From Streptomyces sp. Tue 6430 (GTDB taxonomy: Bacteria; Actinomycetota; Actinomycetes; Streptomycetales; Streptomycetaceae): a DNA stretch of 64,000 bases. The notes under the pieces were generated by a model that saw only the letters and a program-made list of their open reading frames with translations, ran no database searches and was not told the origin of the DNA. Below are positions 10,083-18,864 of this stretch, one piece after another (position 1 is the first letter of the stretch; every line of letters begins with the position of its first letter). Position numbers and translations under genes: made by a program. The DNA lies in NCBI GenBank assembly GCA_021568835.1, contig JAKGSH010000010.1, forward strand, positions 744,001 to 808,000, read 5' to 3'.

Positions 10083-11210
10083 ATGCCCGCACGCCGCAAG
10101 GCCGCCGCCGTCGCCGCCCTGGGCCTGACCCCGTCGGCCCTGACCGCGCTGTCCGTGCTGGTCGCGAGTCCCGCGGCCGCGCACGGCTCGATGGGCGACC
10201 CGGTCAGCCGCGTCGCGCAGTGTTACGCGGAGGGTCCCGAGAGTCCGCGGTCGGACGCCTGCAGGGCGGCGGTCGCGGCGGGCGGGACGCAGGCGCTGTA
10301 CGACTGGAACGGCATCCGCATCGGCGACGCCGCCGGCCGGCACCGGGAGCTGATCCCGGACGGCAGGCTGTGCAGCGCGGACAACGCCGCGTTCAAGGGC
10401 CTCGACCTGGCCCGCGCGGACTGGCCGGCGACGAGCGTGCGCGGCGGGTCCGCCACCTTCAGGTACCGGGTGACCGCCCCGCACAAGGGCACCTTCACGG
10501 TGTACGTCACCCGGCCCGGTTACGACCCGGCGCGGCCGCTGGCCTGGTCCGACCTGGATCTGGAGCATCCGGTGGCGACGGCCACCGACCCGGTCGCGGC
10601 AGGCGGCTTCTCCACCTTCTCCGGCACGCTGCCCGAGCGTTCGGGGCGGCACGTGCTGTACGCGGTGTGGCAGCGCTCGGACAGCCCGGAGGCGTTCTAC
10701 TCCTGCTCGGACGTCGCCTTCGGCGGGTCGGAGAGCGGTGCCGGGAGCGGTTCCGGAAGCGGTGCGGAGGGCGGGACGGGGAACGGCTCGGAGGGCGGGA
10801 CGGGGAACGGCTCGGAGGGCGGGACGGGGAACGGCTCGGAGGGCGGTTCCGCCGACGTCCCCCCGGCCGGTTCCGCGAGCGGTTCGGGCGACGGCTCCGC
10901 TCCGGTGCCGGCCGCGTCCGCGCCGTCCGAGGAGCAGATCGAGGAGGGGACCGGCAGGTCGACGGTCGAGCACGGCGGTCACGGCGACGACGACCCCGCC
11001 ACGACGACGGACCCGACGCCGGTCTCCCCCGCACCCGACGCCGGCGCGCCGAAGGCGGCCGGGACCGGCGGCGCTCTCGCCGAGACCGGCGGCGACGGCA
11101 GCACGCCCTACCTCGCGGCCGGCGGGGCGGCCGTGCTGGCACTGGGGACGGGCGCGCTGTTCGCGTCGGTGCGGCGGCGTGCGGCGGCCGGCGGCCGGGG
11201 CGGCCGCTGA
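10083..11210 (+). CDS. Cell-wall-anchored lytic polysaccharide monooxygenase (AA10)
   Basis: Copper enzyme that oxidatively cuts chitin- or cellulose-like polymers. The signal peptide ends SPAAA, and cleavage exposes His34 of HGSMGDPVSR as the N-terminal histidine of the copper brace; the second brace His is in DLEHPVA or a nearby position. The AA10 domain runs to about residue 215. A low-complexity Gly/Ser linker follows, including three perfect EGGTGNGS repeats, then a Pro/Ala-rich part, LAETGG at 332-337, one hydrophobic helix and RRR. That tail is a sortase signal (class E type in Streptomyces), so the enzyme should be linked to peptidoglycan. ATG 10083 follows GAGGAG. It is convergent with the lipase. 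Confidence 0.86.
   Translation: MPARRKAAAVAALGLTPSALTALSVLVASPAAAHGSMGDPVSRVAQCYAEGPESPRSDACRAAVAAGGTQALYDWNGIRIGDAAGRHRELIPDGRLCSADNAAFKGLDLARADWPATSVRGGSATFRYRVTAPHKGTFTVYVTRPGYDPARPLAWSDLDLEHPVATATDPVAAGGFSTFSGTLPERSGRHVLYAVWQRSDSPEAFYSCSDVAFGGSESGAGSGSGSGAEGGTGNGSEGGTGNGSEGGTGNGSEGGSADVPPAGSASGSGDGSAPVPAASAPSEEQIEEGTGRSTVEHGGHGDDDPATTTDPTPVSPAPDAGAPKAAGTGGALAETGGDGSTPYLAAGGAAVLALGTGALFASVRRRAAAGGRGGR
10767..10838 (+). repeat. Three 24-bp direct repeats in the LPMO linker
   Basis: Three exact copies in a row (10767-10790, 10791-10814, 10815-10838) encode EGGTGNGS each time. A fourth partial copy follows. Copy number probably varies between strains and sets the length of the wall linker. 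Confidence 0.85.
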
Positions 11211-11274
11211 CCCGACGGGCTCCGGGGCCCGACCGGCGGCTCAGGCCGGCCGGGCCCCGGCGGCACCACCTCCG

Positions 11275-12151
11275 TCAGCCGAGGACGGACGCGCAGGTGG
11301 TGGGGGTGGCGTGGGCCGGGTCGAGCGCGTTGGCCACCTCGTGGAAGACGATCCGATCGGTCAGGGCGAGCAGCACGTGCTCGGAGAGATCGAGTGGGCA
11401 GAGGTCCTGGACGAGGACGTTCCTGACGTTCGGCCCGCTCAGGAACTGCGTCCGGTACGGCGTCACCACCTCGTCGTACCGGGTCGCGATGACGGTGTAG
11501 CGGACGCCGGGGACGGTGTCGCCGCCCTCGTTCAGTCTCGTCATGAAGTCGGAGCCTGCGATCTGCTGGGCGAGGGCCGGGGTGGCGGCGGTGAGGAGGT
11601 CCTCGGCGCCGGGGAAGTAGGGCAGCAGGCCGGTCAGCCCGGCGAGGGTGGTGCCGTGGCTGCTGGGGGCGATGCCGACGAGGGCGTTCACCTTGGCGGC
11701 TCCGCCGAGGAACTTGAGGTAGTGGCGGGGCATCATGCCGCCCTGCGAGTGGCCGACGAGGTCGGTCTCGGCGGCGCCGGTCGCGGCGAGGACCCTGTCG
11801 ACGTAACCGGACAGCTGTTGCGCCGACCTGTCGATGGGGCCGAGTCCGTGGAAGAGGGGACGCCGGGCAACTGGCCGTAGTCGAGGGAGAAGACGCAGTA
11901 CCCGCGGTGCTTGAGGTACGGCGCGAGGCCGAGCCAGTTGTCGACGGAGTTGCCGAAGGTGCCGTGGACGAGGACGACGGGGCGGGGGTGGGCGGCGGAG
12001 GGCACGCAGTCGTAGTCGTTCCACCCTCCCCGGCCCGAGGCGGTGGTGGCGGCGTGGGCGGTGCTCGCGGCCGTGGCGGCGGGACGGCGGTGGCCGCGAT
12101 CGCCAGCAGCAGGGCGGTGAGCGGTCCGAGCAGGCGTTTCCAGGGCAGCAT
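11275..12151 (-). CDS. Secreted triacylglycerol lipase / alpha-beta hydrolase, two frameshifts
   Basis: Extracellular lipase. A signal peptide (MLPWKRLLGPLTALLLAIAA) begins at ATG 12151, which has GAGGAG 9 bases upstream. The alpha/beta-hydrolase fold shows the oxyanion strand VVLVHGTFGNS, nucleophile elbow GHSQGG, a predicted acid within TVIATRYDEVVTP and the His in SEHVLLALTD. Three frames are needed: one G is missing at 12081-12083 (signal peptide to mature part) and one at 11856-11859 (GQLPGVP to LFHGLGPID). Restored length is 292 residues, normal for LipA/Est2-type Streptomyces lipases. Four cysteines fit a disulfide-stabilised secreted enzyme. Confidence 0.85.
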
Positions 12152-12322
12152 CGCGTGATCTCCTCGCGGCTCAAGGGAGGTTCGACGGCCTTACGCCTGA
12201 TGATCCGGATCACGAGGATGCTGTTCACCCGTCAAGTTACGGGCGAGTAGGTGAAGTGTGAAGTTACGCGTCGGTAAAAAGTTCCGGCGGCGGTCGACGG
12301 CGGCGGGGCGCCTGACGCCAGG

Positions 12323-12778
12323 TCACCAGGCGGGCCGGAGCGGGCCGGAGGGGGCGATCCGCCCCAGACGGTCGCACAGCAGGCGCACTTCGTCCTCCCC
12401 GAGGACCTCGGCCCAGGCCCGTACGGCGTCGGCGGCGGCCTCCTCCGCGGCGCGGGTGCAGTCCCAGCCGCGTTCGGTGAGGACGACCAGCCGGGCCCGC
12501 GCGTCCACGGGGTGCGGCCGCCGCTCGACGTACCCCTTGCGGACCAGTTCGTCGACGAACTGACTGGCGGCCTGCTTGGTCACCCCGAGGTGCGCGGCCA
12601 GCTCGGTGACGGTCGCCCCGTCCGGCGCGAGCCGCGCGAAGGCGAAGCCGTGGGCGGGCCGCCCCTCGAAGCCGCGCGCCTCCACGCCGTCGTTGATGCG
12701 CCGCGTGAGATCACCGGCCGCGGCGAGCAGGGCGGCGGTCAGGGCGAGGGCTTCGGAGTTCTGCACGTCCGCATTCAA
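12323..12778 (-). CDS. MarR-family transcriptional regulator
   Basis: 151-residue MarR-type dimeric repressor. The winged helix shows TVTELAAHLGVTKQAASQFVDELVRKG and the wing YVERRPHPVDARARLVVLTERG. The N-terminal helix has a possible redox- or ligand-sensing position but no clear Cys pair. The start may be TTG 12778 (AAGGGTG close upstream) or GTG 12766. It is divergent from the cupin gene at 12865, and two identical palindromes between them are the likely operators, so it probably represses both itself and the cupin gene. Confidence 0.88.
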   Translation of the reverse strand: MNADVQNSEALALTAALLAAAGDLTRRINDGVEARGFEGRPAHGFAFARLAPDGATVTELAAHLGVTKQAASQFVDELVRKGYVERRPHPVDARARLVVLTERGWDCTRAAEEAAADAVRAWAEVLGEDEVRLLCDRLGRIAPSGPLRPAW

Positions 12779-12795
12779 ACACCCTTGACGTTTCG

Positions 12796-12844
12796 GTCAA
12801 GCAGCTTGACTATAAATGCGACCCATTCAGTCAAGCAGCTTGAC
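12796..12844. promoter_or_regulatory. Twin palindromic operators of the MarR/cupin promoter
   Basis: The perfect 15-bp palindrome GTCAAGCAGCTTGAC occurs at 12796-12810 and again, identical, at 12830-12844. Centres are 34 bp apart, a little over three helical turns, so two dimers would bind nearly the same face. The TTGAC of the first site could also serve as a -35 element for the cupin gene. Confidence 0.82.
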
Positions 12845-12864
12845 CATATTCCGAGGGGACACCC

Positions 12865-13239
12865 ATGCCGTTCGTCCGTTCCTCCGACGCCGTGACGCAC
12901 GAGATCCACGGCGCCCGCTTCGTCTCGTACGCGACTCCCCGCACCGGCAGCAAGGAGCTGGCCGCCTGGCGGGGCGAGATCCCGCCGGGGACGAAGGCCC
13001 CCGCGCACACCGTCAGCCGGGAGGAGATCCTCCACGTCCTCGTCGGCGAGCTGGCCCTCACGCTCGACGGCCGCACCGAACGGGTCGGTGCGGGCGACAC
13101 CGTGATCGTCAACGCCGGGTCGACCTTGAGCGTGGAGAACCCCACGGACCACACCGCGCTCACCTGGGTCACCACCTCCGTCGGCCTGACGGCGGAACTG
13201 GCCGACGGAACCCTGCTCACTCCCCCGTGGGCGAACTGA
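12865..13239 (+). CDS. Cupin-fold protein
   Basis: 124-residue single-domain cupin. The barrel carries cupin motif 1 around PPGTKAPAHTVSREEILHVLVGE and motif 2 around GAGDTVIVNAGS. The expected metal His/Glu set is only partly present (HTVSREEILH), so it may be a small-molecule binding or isomerase-type cupin. ATG 12865 follows CCGAGGGGAC. It is divergent from a MarR gene, so it is probably induced by the compound the MarR protein senses. Its 3' end overlaps the convergent gene below by about 23 bp. Confidence 0.82.
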   Translation: MPFVRSSDAVTHEIHGARFVSYATPRTGSKELAAWRGEIPPGTKAPAHTVSREEILHVLVGELALTLDGRTERVGAGDTVIVNAGSTLSVENPTDHTALTWVTTSVGLTAELADGTLLTPPWAN

Positions 13240-13750
13240 CCCCGACGTCGAAGGCACCGACGTCGAAGGCCCCGGCGGCGAACACCCCGGAGCGGACCGG
13301 CTCCGGCAGGCGGCCCACCCGGTTGCGGCCCGCGTCGTCGCGACGGTCCTCCGGTACGGGGACGCGTCGTACCCGCCGCAGCCGATCCGCGCGTCCCCGG
13401 TGCCGGGCAGGATCGCGGCCGGTTCCGGGTGCCGGGTGAACCCGGCGCGCAGCAGACCGGCCACGACGGCGAGGCGTACGTCCGTCCGGTCGTCGCGGCG
13501 CCGGGCCCGCGCGCCCGGCTCGTGCGCCGCCTCGGGGGCGGGGGCGGGGGCGTCACGAACGGCGAGGCGGTCGGCCTCCTCGGCGGCGGCCAGGACCCGG
13601 CACCCGCGCCAGGCCGGCCAGGTCGGCCGGCCGGCCGCAGCGCACCGTCCCGTCGGCGCGGGCGATCAGGTCCTCGACGGAGTGGGCGTCCGCCCACTCG
13701 TCCCGCTGCCGGACGTGACACCGGGCCCCGTCGATCCGCTCCCCGGCCAC
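13217..13750 (-). CDS. Unrecognised protein, two frame breaks
   Basis: No single frame is open, but three minus-strand segments have almost exclusively G/C third positions and join into one chain: GTG 13750 (MAGERIDGARCHV, then EWADAHSVEDLIARADG), then VLAAAEEADRLAVRD to GGYDASPYR, then EDRRDDAGRNRVGRLPEPV to SSPTGE and TGA at 13217. Joining needs one base removed (or two added) near 13605 and one G added near 13350, giving about 177 residues. I do not recognise a family. The segment with RCHVRQRDEW and RCGRP has two Cys that could bind metal. It is convergent with the cupin gene. Confidence 0.55.
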
Positions 13751-13911
13751 CGTCCGAGATGTCGGCACCCGCCATGCCGTCCGGGCACCCTGTCCAGCGG
13801 GCGGGACGGGCGGCCGCCGCCCCGGACCCGCCGGATCCCCGGACGCGCGTACGGCATCCGTTCGGTCGCCTCCCGCCTGCGCGGGCGTCCTCGAGGCCGG
13901 ACGGTTGGGAC

Positions 13912-14955
13912 ATGTCACAGCCCGTCGGCGTACCCTCTCCCGACCGTTCCCTCCTCGCCGAGGTGGAGGACGCGGTCACCCCGCGCGCCACCCTGCTGGT
14001 CGTCGGCGTACTCGCCCTGCACCTGCTCTTCATCGCCTCCTACGTGGGCGCCCTGCACGACCCGCGCCCCAGGGACGTGCCCTTCGGGGTCGTCGCGCCC
14101 CGGGCCGTGGCCGAGCGGACGGTGGCCCGGCTGGCGGGACTCCCGGGCGGGCCGCTGGACCCGCGGGCGGTGGCCGACCGGGCGACGGCCCGGAAGCAGA
14201 TCCTGGACCGGAAGACCGACGGCGCGCTGATCGTCGACCCGGCCGGCACCACCGACACCCTCCTGGTCGCCACCGGAGGCGGCCGGGTGCTGGCCACCAC
14301 CCTGGAGACGCTCACCACCCGCGTGGAGAAGTCCGAGGGCCGCACGGTACGGACCGTCGACGTGGCCCCGGCCGGGACCGGCGACGCGAACGGACTGTCG
14401 TCCTTCTACGTGACCGTGGGCTGGTGCGTGGGCGGCTACCTCTGCGCGTCGATCATGACGATCAGTGCGGGCGCCGCCCGTTCCACGCCGCGACGGGCGG
14501 CGATCCGGCTCGCCGCCATGATCCCCGTCGCGCTCCTCGGCGGACTCGGCGGCGCCCTGATCGCCGGGCCGGTCCTGGACGCGCTGCCCGGCAGCTTCCC
14601 GGCCCTCTGGGGGCTCGGCACCCTGGTCGTCTTCGCGGTGGGCGCGGCCACCCTCGCCTGTCAGGCCGTCTTCGGGCTCGCCGGCATCGGCCTGGCCATC
14701 CTGCTCGTGGTGATCCTGGGCAACCCGAGCGCGGGCGGCGCCCTCCCGGCCCCGCTGCTGCCGCCCTTCTGGAAGGCGATCGGCCCGGCCCTGCCGCCGG
14801 GCGCGGGCACCTGGGCGGCGCGGTCGATCGCCTACTTCGAGGGCAACGCCCTGACGTCCGCCCTGCTGGTCCTGTCGGCGTGGGCGGTCGCCGGAACCGC
14901 GATCACCCTGCTGGCGACGGCCCTGCGCACCCGCACCCGGCGCACCGGCCCCTGA
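13912..14955 (+). CDS. Multi-pass membrane protein (ABC-2/YhgE-like)
   Basis: 347-residue integral membrane protein. One N-terminal helix (ATLLVVGVLALHLLFIASYVG) is followed by an extracytoplasmic domain of about 150 residues, then five hydrophobic helices (for example FYVTVGWCVGGYLCASIMT and AIRLAAMIPVALLGGLGG). That layout matches the permease-like ABC-2/DUF3533 and YhgE/Pip group. No ATPase is adjacent, so the role (export, phage receptor or wall-related) is open. ATG 13912; a strong bidirectional terminator follows the stop. Confidence 0.75.
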   Translation: MSQPVGVPSPDRSLLAEVEDAVTPRATLLVVGVLALHLLFIASYVGALHDPRPRDVPFGVVAPRAVAERTVARLAGLPGGPLDPRAVADRATARKQILDRKTDGALIVDPAGTTDTLLVATGGGRVLATTLETLTTRVEKSEGRTVRTVDVAPAGTGDANGLSSFYVTVGWCVGGYLCASIMTISAGAARSTPRRAAIRLAAMIPVALLGGLGGALIAGPVLDALPGSFPALWGLGTLVVFAVGAATLACQAVFGLAGIGLAILLVVILGNPSAGGALPAPLLPPFWKAIGPALPPGAGTWAARSIAYFEGNALTSALLVLSAWAVAGTAITLLATALRTRTRRTGP

Positions 14956-14971
14956 GGCCTCGGTACGACAC

Positions 14972-15011
14972 GGAAGTCCCGCCCCTGCTCATCGCGTGGG
15001 GCGGGACTTCC
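14972..15011. terminator. Bidirectional terminator
   Basis: A perfect 14-bp stem (GGAAGTCCCGCCCC at 14972-14985, GGGGCGGGACTTCC at 14998-15011) with a 12-nt loop sits between the convergent membrane-protein and protease genes and can serve both. Confidence 0.85.
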
Positions 15012-15087
15012 GCGGGCCGGTCGGGCCGAGGGCCGGGCCGAGAGGTGAGGGCCGGGCCGAGGGCCGAGGGTCGAAGGCCCGGAGGCG

Positions 15088-16169
15088 TCAGCCGATTTGG
15101 GTGCCCGTCGCCGACAGCGCCTCCGTGACCGGCTGGAAGAACGTCTCCCCGCCCGAGGTGCAGTCGCCGCTGCCGCCGGAGGTGAGGCCGATCGCGCTGG
15201 AGCCCGCGAAGAGGGAGCCGCCGCTGTCGCCCGGCTCGGCGCAGACGTCGGTCTGGACGAGGCCGTTGACGATGTCGCCGTTGCCGTAGTTCACGGTGGC
15301 GTCCAGACCGGTGACCGTGCCGTCGTGCACCTGGGTCGTCGAGCCGCTGCGGGTGACCTTCATGCCGACGGTGGCCTCGGCGGCGCCGGTGATCGCCTGG
15401 GCCGAGCCGTTGTAGAGGTTCACCTCGCTCGGGTGGTCGACCTCGGCCGTGTACTTGACCAGGCCGTAGTCGTCGCCGGGGAAGCTGGAGGTCTCGTTGG
15501 TGCCGATCTCGGCACCGGAGGAGTCCGACCAGGTCGAGATGGACTCGGTGCAGTGGCCGGCGGTCAGGAAGTAGGGCTCGCCGCCCTTGACCACGTTGAA
15601 GCCGAGCGAGCAGCGCCCGCCGCCGCCGGTGATCGCGTCGCCGCCCGCCACGAAGGGTGTGAACTCACCCTTGGTGCGACGGAGTTCGGCCTTGCCGCCG
15701 AGTCCCTCGACGACCTCGGTGAGCTTGTCCCACTCGGCTGCGGAGACCGTGCGGTCGGCGGTGACGACCACCTTGTTGGTGGTCGGGTCCGTCACCCAGG
15801 CGGTGCCCGGGACGGTCGCGTCCTCCTTGAGCGTCGCGCGGGCGCTCGTCAGTTCGGCGAGGGAGTTCTGGACGAGTCTGGCCCTGGCGCCGGCCGCCTC
15901 GACGGTCTTCGCGGCGGTCTCGTCGACCACGTTCACCACGAGGTTCTTGCTCCGCGCGTCGTAGTAGAGCCCGGCCGCGTCGGCGCCGAGGTCGGCACGG
16001 AGCGTCGAGCCGAGCTTTCCGGCCGCGAGGGCGGAGAGCAGTCGGGGCTCGGGGTGGCCGGGGCCTCACTGGCGTTCGCAGTCTGGAAGGTGACACCCGC
16101 GGCGACGAGAGCGGCGATGCCCGCTCCGGTCATGACGGCCCGTCGCCTGGGTATGCGTCGGTGCTTCAA
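15088..16169 (-). CDS. Secreted streptogrisin-type S1 serine protease, one frameshift
   Basis: Chymotrypsin-fold extracellular protease made as a prepro-enzyme. The TTG start at 16169 is backed by AGGAGG 6 bases upstream. A signal peptide ([18 protein letters not shown]) is followed by an alpha-lytic-protease-type pro-domain (about residues 45-165). The mature domain shows His in LTAGHC, Asp in GDDYGLVKY and Ser in [10 protein letters not shown], with Cys pairs RCSLGF/AGHC and VCAE/DCTSGG. Signal and pro-domain are in different frames: one G is missing in the run at 16044-16047. Corrected length is 360 residues. The paralogue upstream shares the same layout, so this is a tandem pair. Confidence 0.88.
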
Positions 16170-16423
16170 CTCGGGTCCTCCTGTGGGGGACGGGCCGGAC
16201 GGCAGTGGGGGCCGTCCGGCCCGGAAGGCTGGGTTGACGGGCGCTCACTCTTCCGAACCGCACAGGGAGCACACAAGGTCGAACCGAGGAAGCGCACAGG
16301 GTGAACACCGCGCACCCTCACCGCCTTCACCACCCCGGGACCGGTCCGAGGGCCGACTCGGGCCACGCCAGAAGTAGTTCGAATCGCAAATACCAGCTGT
16401 CCCGCGGTCTCCCGCGGACGAGC

Positions 16424-16459
16424 GGGAGCCCCCGCACGCGGTGGGCGTGCGGGGCTCCC
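16424..16459 (-). terminator. Terminator after the upstream S1 protease
   Basis: A stem of 15 bp with a single bulged C (16424-16439 against 16445-16459) and a 5-nt loop lies 55 bases beyond the stop of the protease gene at 16514. It separates the two protease genes into independent transcription units. Confidence 0.75.
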
Positions 16460-16513
16460 CTGTGGTCGGCCGAAGGCCGTACGCCCGGGTGTCCGGGCGT
16501 CCGTACGTCCGGG

Positions 16514-17418
16514 CTAGAAGACGCTGACGCCGTACGCGTTCAGCGCCTCCACCACGGGCTGGAAGAACGTCGTGCCGCCGGAGGTGCAGTTGCCGCTGCC
16601 GCCGGAGGTCAGGCCGTAGGCCACGCCGTTGCTGCCGTAGAGCGAGCCGCCGGAGTCGCCGCCCTCGGCGCAGACGTTGGTCTGGATCATGCCGTAGACG
16701 ACGTCGCCGCCACCGTAGTTGACGGTCGCGTTGAGCGCGGTGACCCGTCCGCTGTGGGTGCCGGTGGTCGAGCCGTCTCGGTAGACGGTGGTGCCCACGG
16801 ACGGGGTGGCCGCGCTGGTGATGTCCACCCGCCGGCGGTGCCCGACTTGGTGACCGAGGTGTTGGTGTACCGGACGATGCCGTAGTCGTTCGTCGGGAAG
16901 CTCGAGCTCGCCGTGGTGCCGAGCGTCGTGGTGTGCGACGAGTTGGACCACCACGTGCCGGCGCCGTCGGTGCAGTGACCGGCCGTCAGGAAGTAGTAGT
17001 TGCCCGCGCTGTCACGGACGTTGAAGCCGAGGGAGCAGCGCCAGCTACTCGCATAGATGGCGTCGCCGCCCTGGATGTACTTCTGGAACTTGCCCTCGGT
17101 CCGCTTGATCGTCAGGGCGTCGGCGTTGCCGCCCGCCTGCTGCTTGATCTTCGCGATCTCGGCCTGGGACACCGTGCTGTCGACGGTGACGACGAGCCGG
17201 TTGGTCTTGCTGTCGACCGCCCAGGCGGTGCCCGGGACGTCGGCCTTGAGCACCGCGCTGCCGGCGCTCTTGAGTTCGGCGGCGCTGAAGGGGGTGGAGT
17301 CCGCGGCGCTCGCGTGGGGGATGGCGACGGCGGCAGCGGCCACGAGACCGGTGGTGACGGCGATCAGCCGGGTGCGTCTCGTGATGCCGTTGGTGGGGGT
17401 GGTGCGCTTGATCCTCAC
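16514..17418 (-). CDS. Secreted streptogrisin A/B-type S1 serine protease, one frameshift
   Basis: Prepro-protease of 301 residues after correction. A Lys/Arg-rich start ([17 protein letters not shown]), a hydrophobic core and AASA-type cleavage form the signal peptide. A short pro-domain (about residues 40-115) precedes the mature domain with [15 protein letters not shown] and [11 protein letters not shown], and Cys pairs matching streptogrisins A/B. The mature domain is split: one base is missing in the run at 16828-16830 (SGTAGG to [10 protein letters not shown]). ATG 17418 is used. Streptogrisins are secreted broad-specificity endopeptidases, often produced at aerial growth. Confidence 0.88.
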
Positions 17419-17787
17419 GTTTCGTTCCCTCCCGGGGGAAATCGGGGGCCCGCGTGGGGTCGGGGCCCGTGAGGCGCAGTCAAGGACCGTGGGGTGTCCG
17501 GATTACGAACAAGCCATGCCCCTGACAAGCGCTGAGGGGAGTATTCGGTTGAACGGCCGCCCGGCGCAAGGGCACCTTTCGGCCGTCGGTCCTTGAACCA
17601 CCGGTGCGAGCCGGACCCCCGCCGCCCGCCCGGAGCGCCTCCCGCCGAACGGCACGGAGCGCCCCGGTACAGAGCAACTCGCTTCGTGCGCAGGGGTGTC
17701 GACGCTTCGGTGCCGACGCCACGGGCACCGCTCCCGCGTCTTCGGCCACCCGCACCACGGATGTCCGGAATCTGCCCCTCCGGGACA
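17419..17787. other. Intergenic region upstream of the S1 protease
   Basis: No gene is visible. Reading toward the protease there is TTGTCA (17528-17523), a 17-nt spacer and TAATCC (17505-17500), a reasonable housekeeping-type promoter about 80 bases before the ATG. Confidence 0.4.
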
Positions 17788-18821
<1,034 letters not shown>

Positions 18822-18864
18822 GGGACGAATTCCTTCGAATGGAAACGGAGTCGACGGTCGGAGG

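Noticed and set aside
12201..12212. TGATCCGGATCA palindrome upstream of the lipase as an operator
   Set aside because: Short, GC-neutral and not duplicated; no regulator link, so too weak to list.
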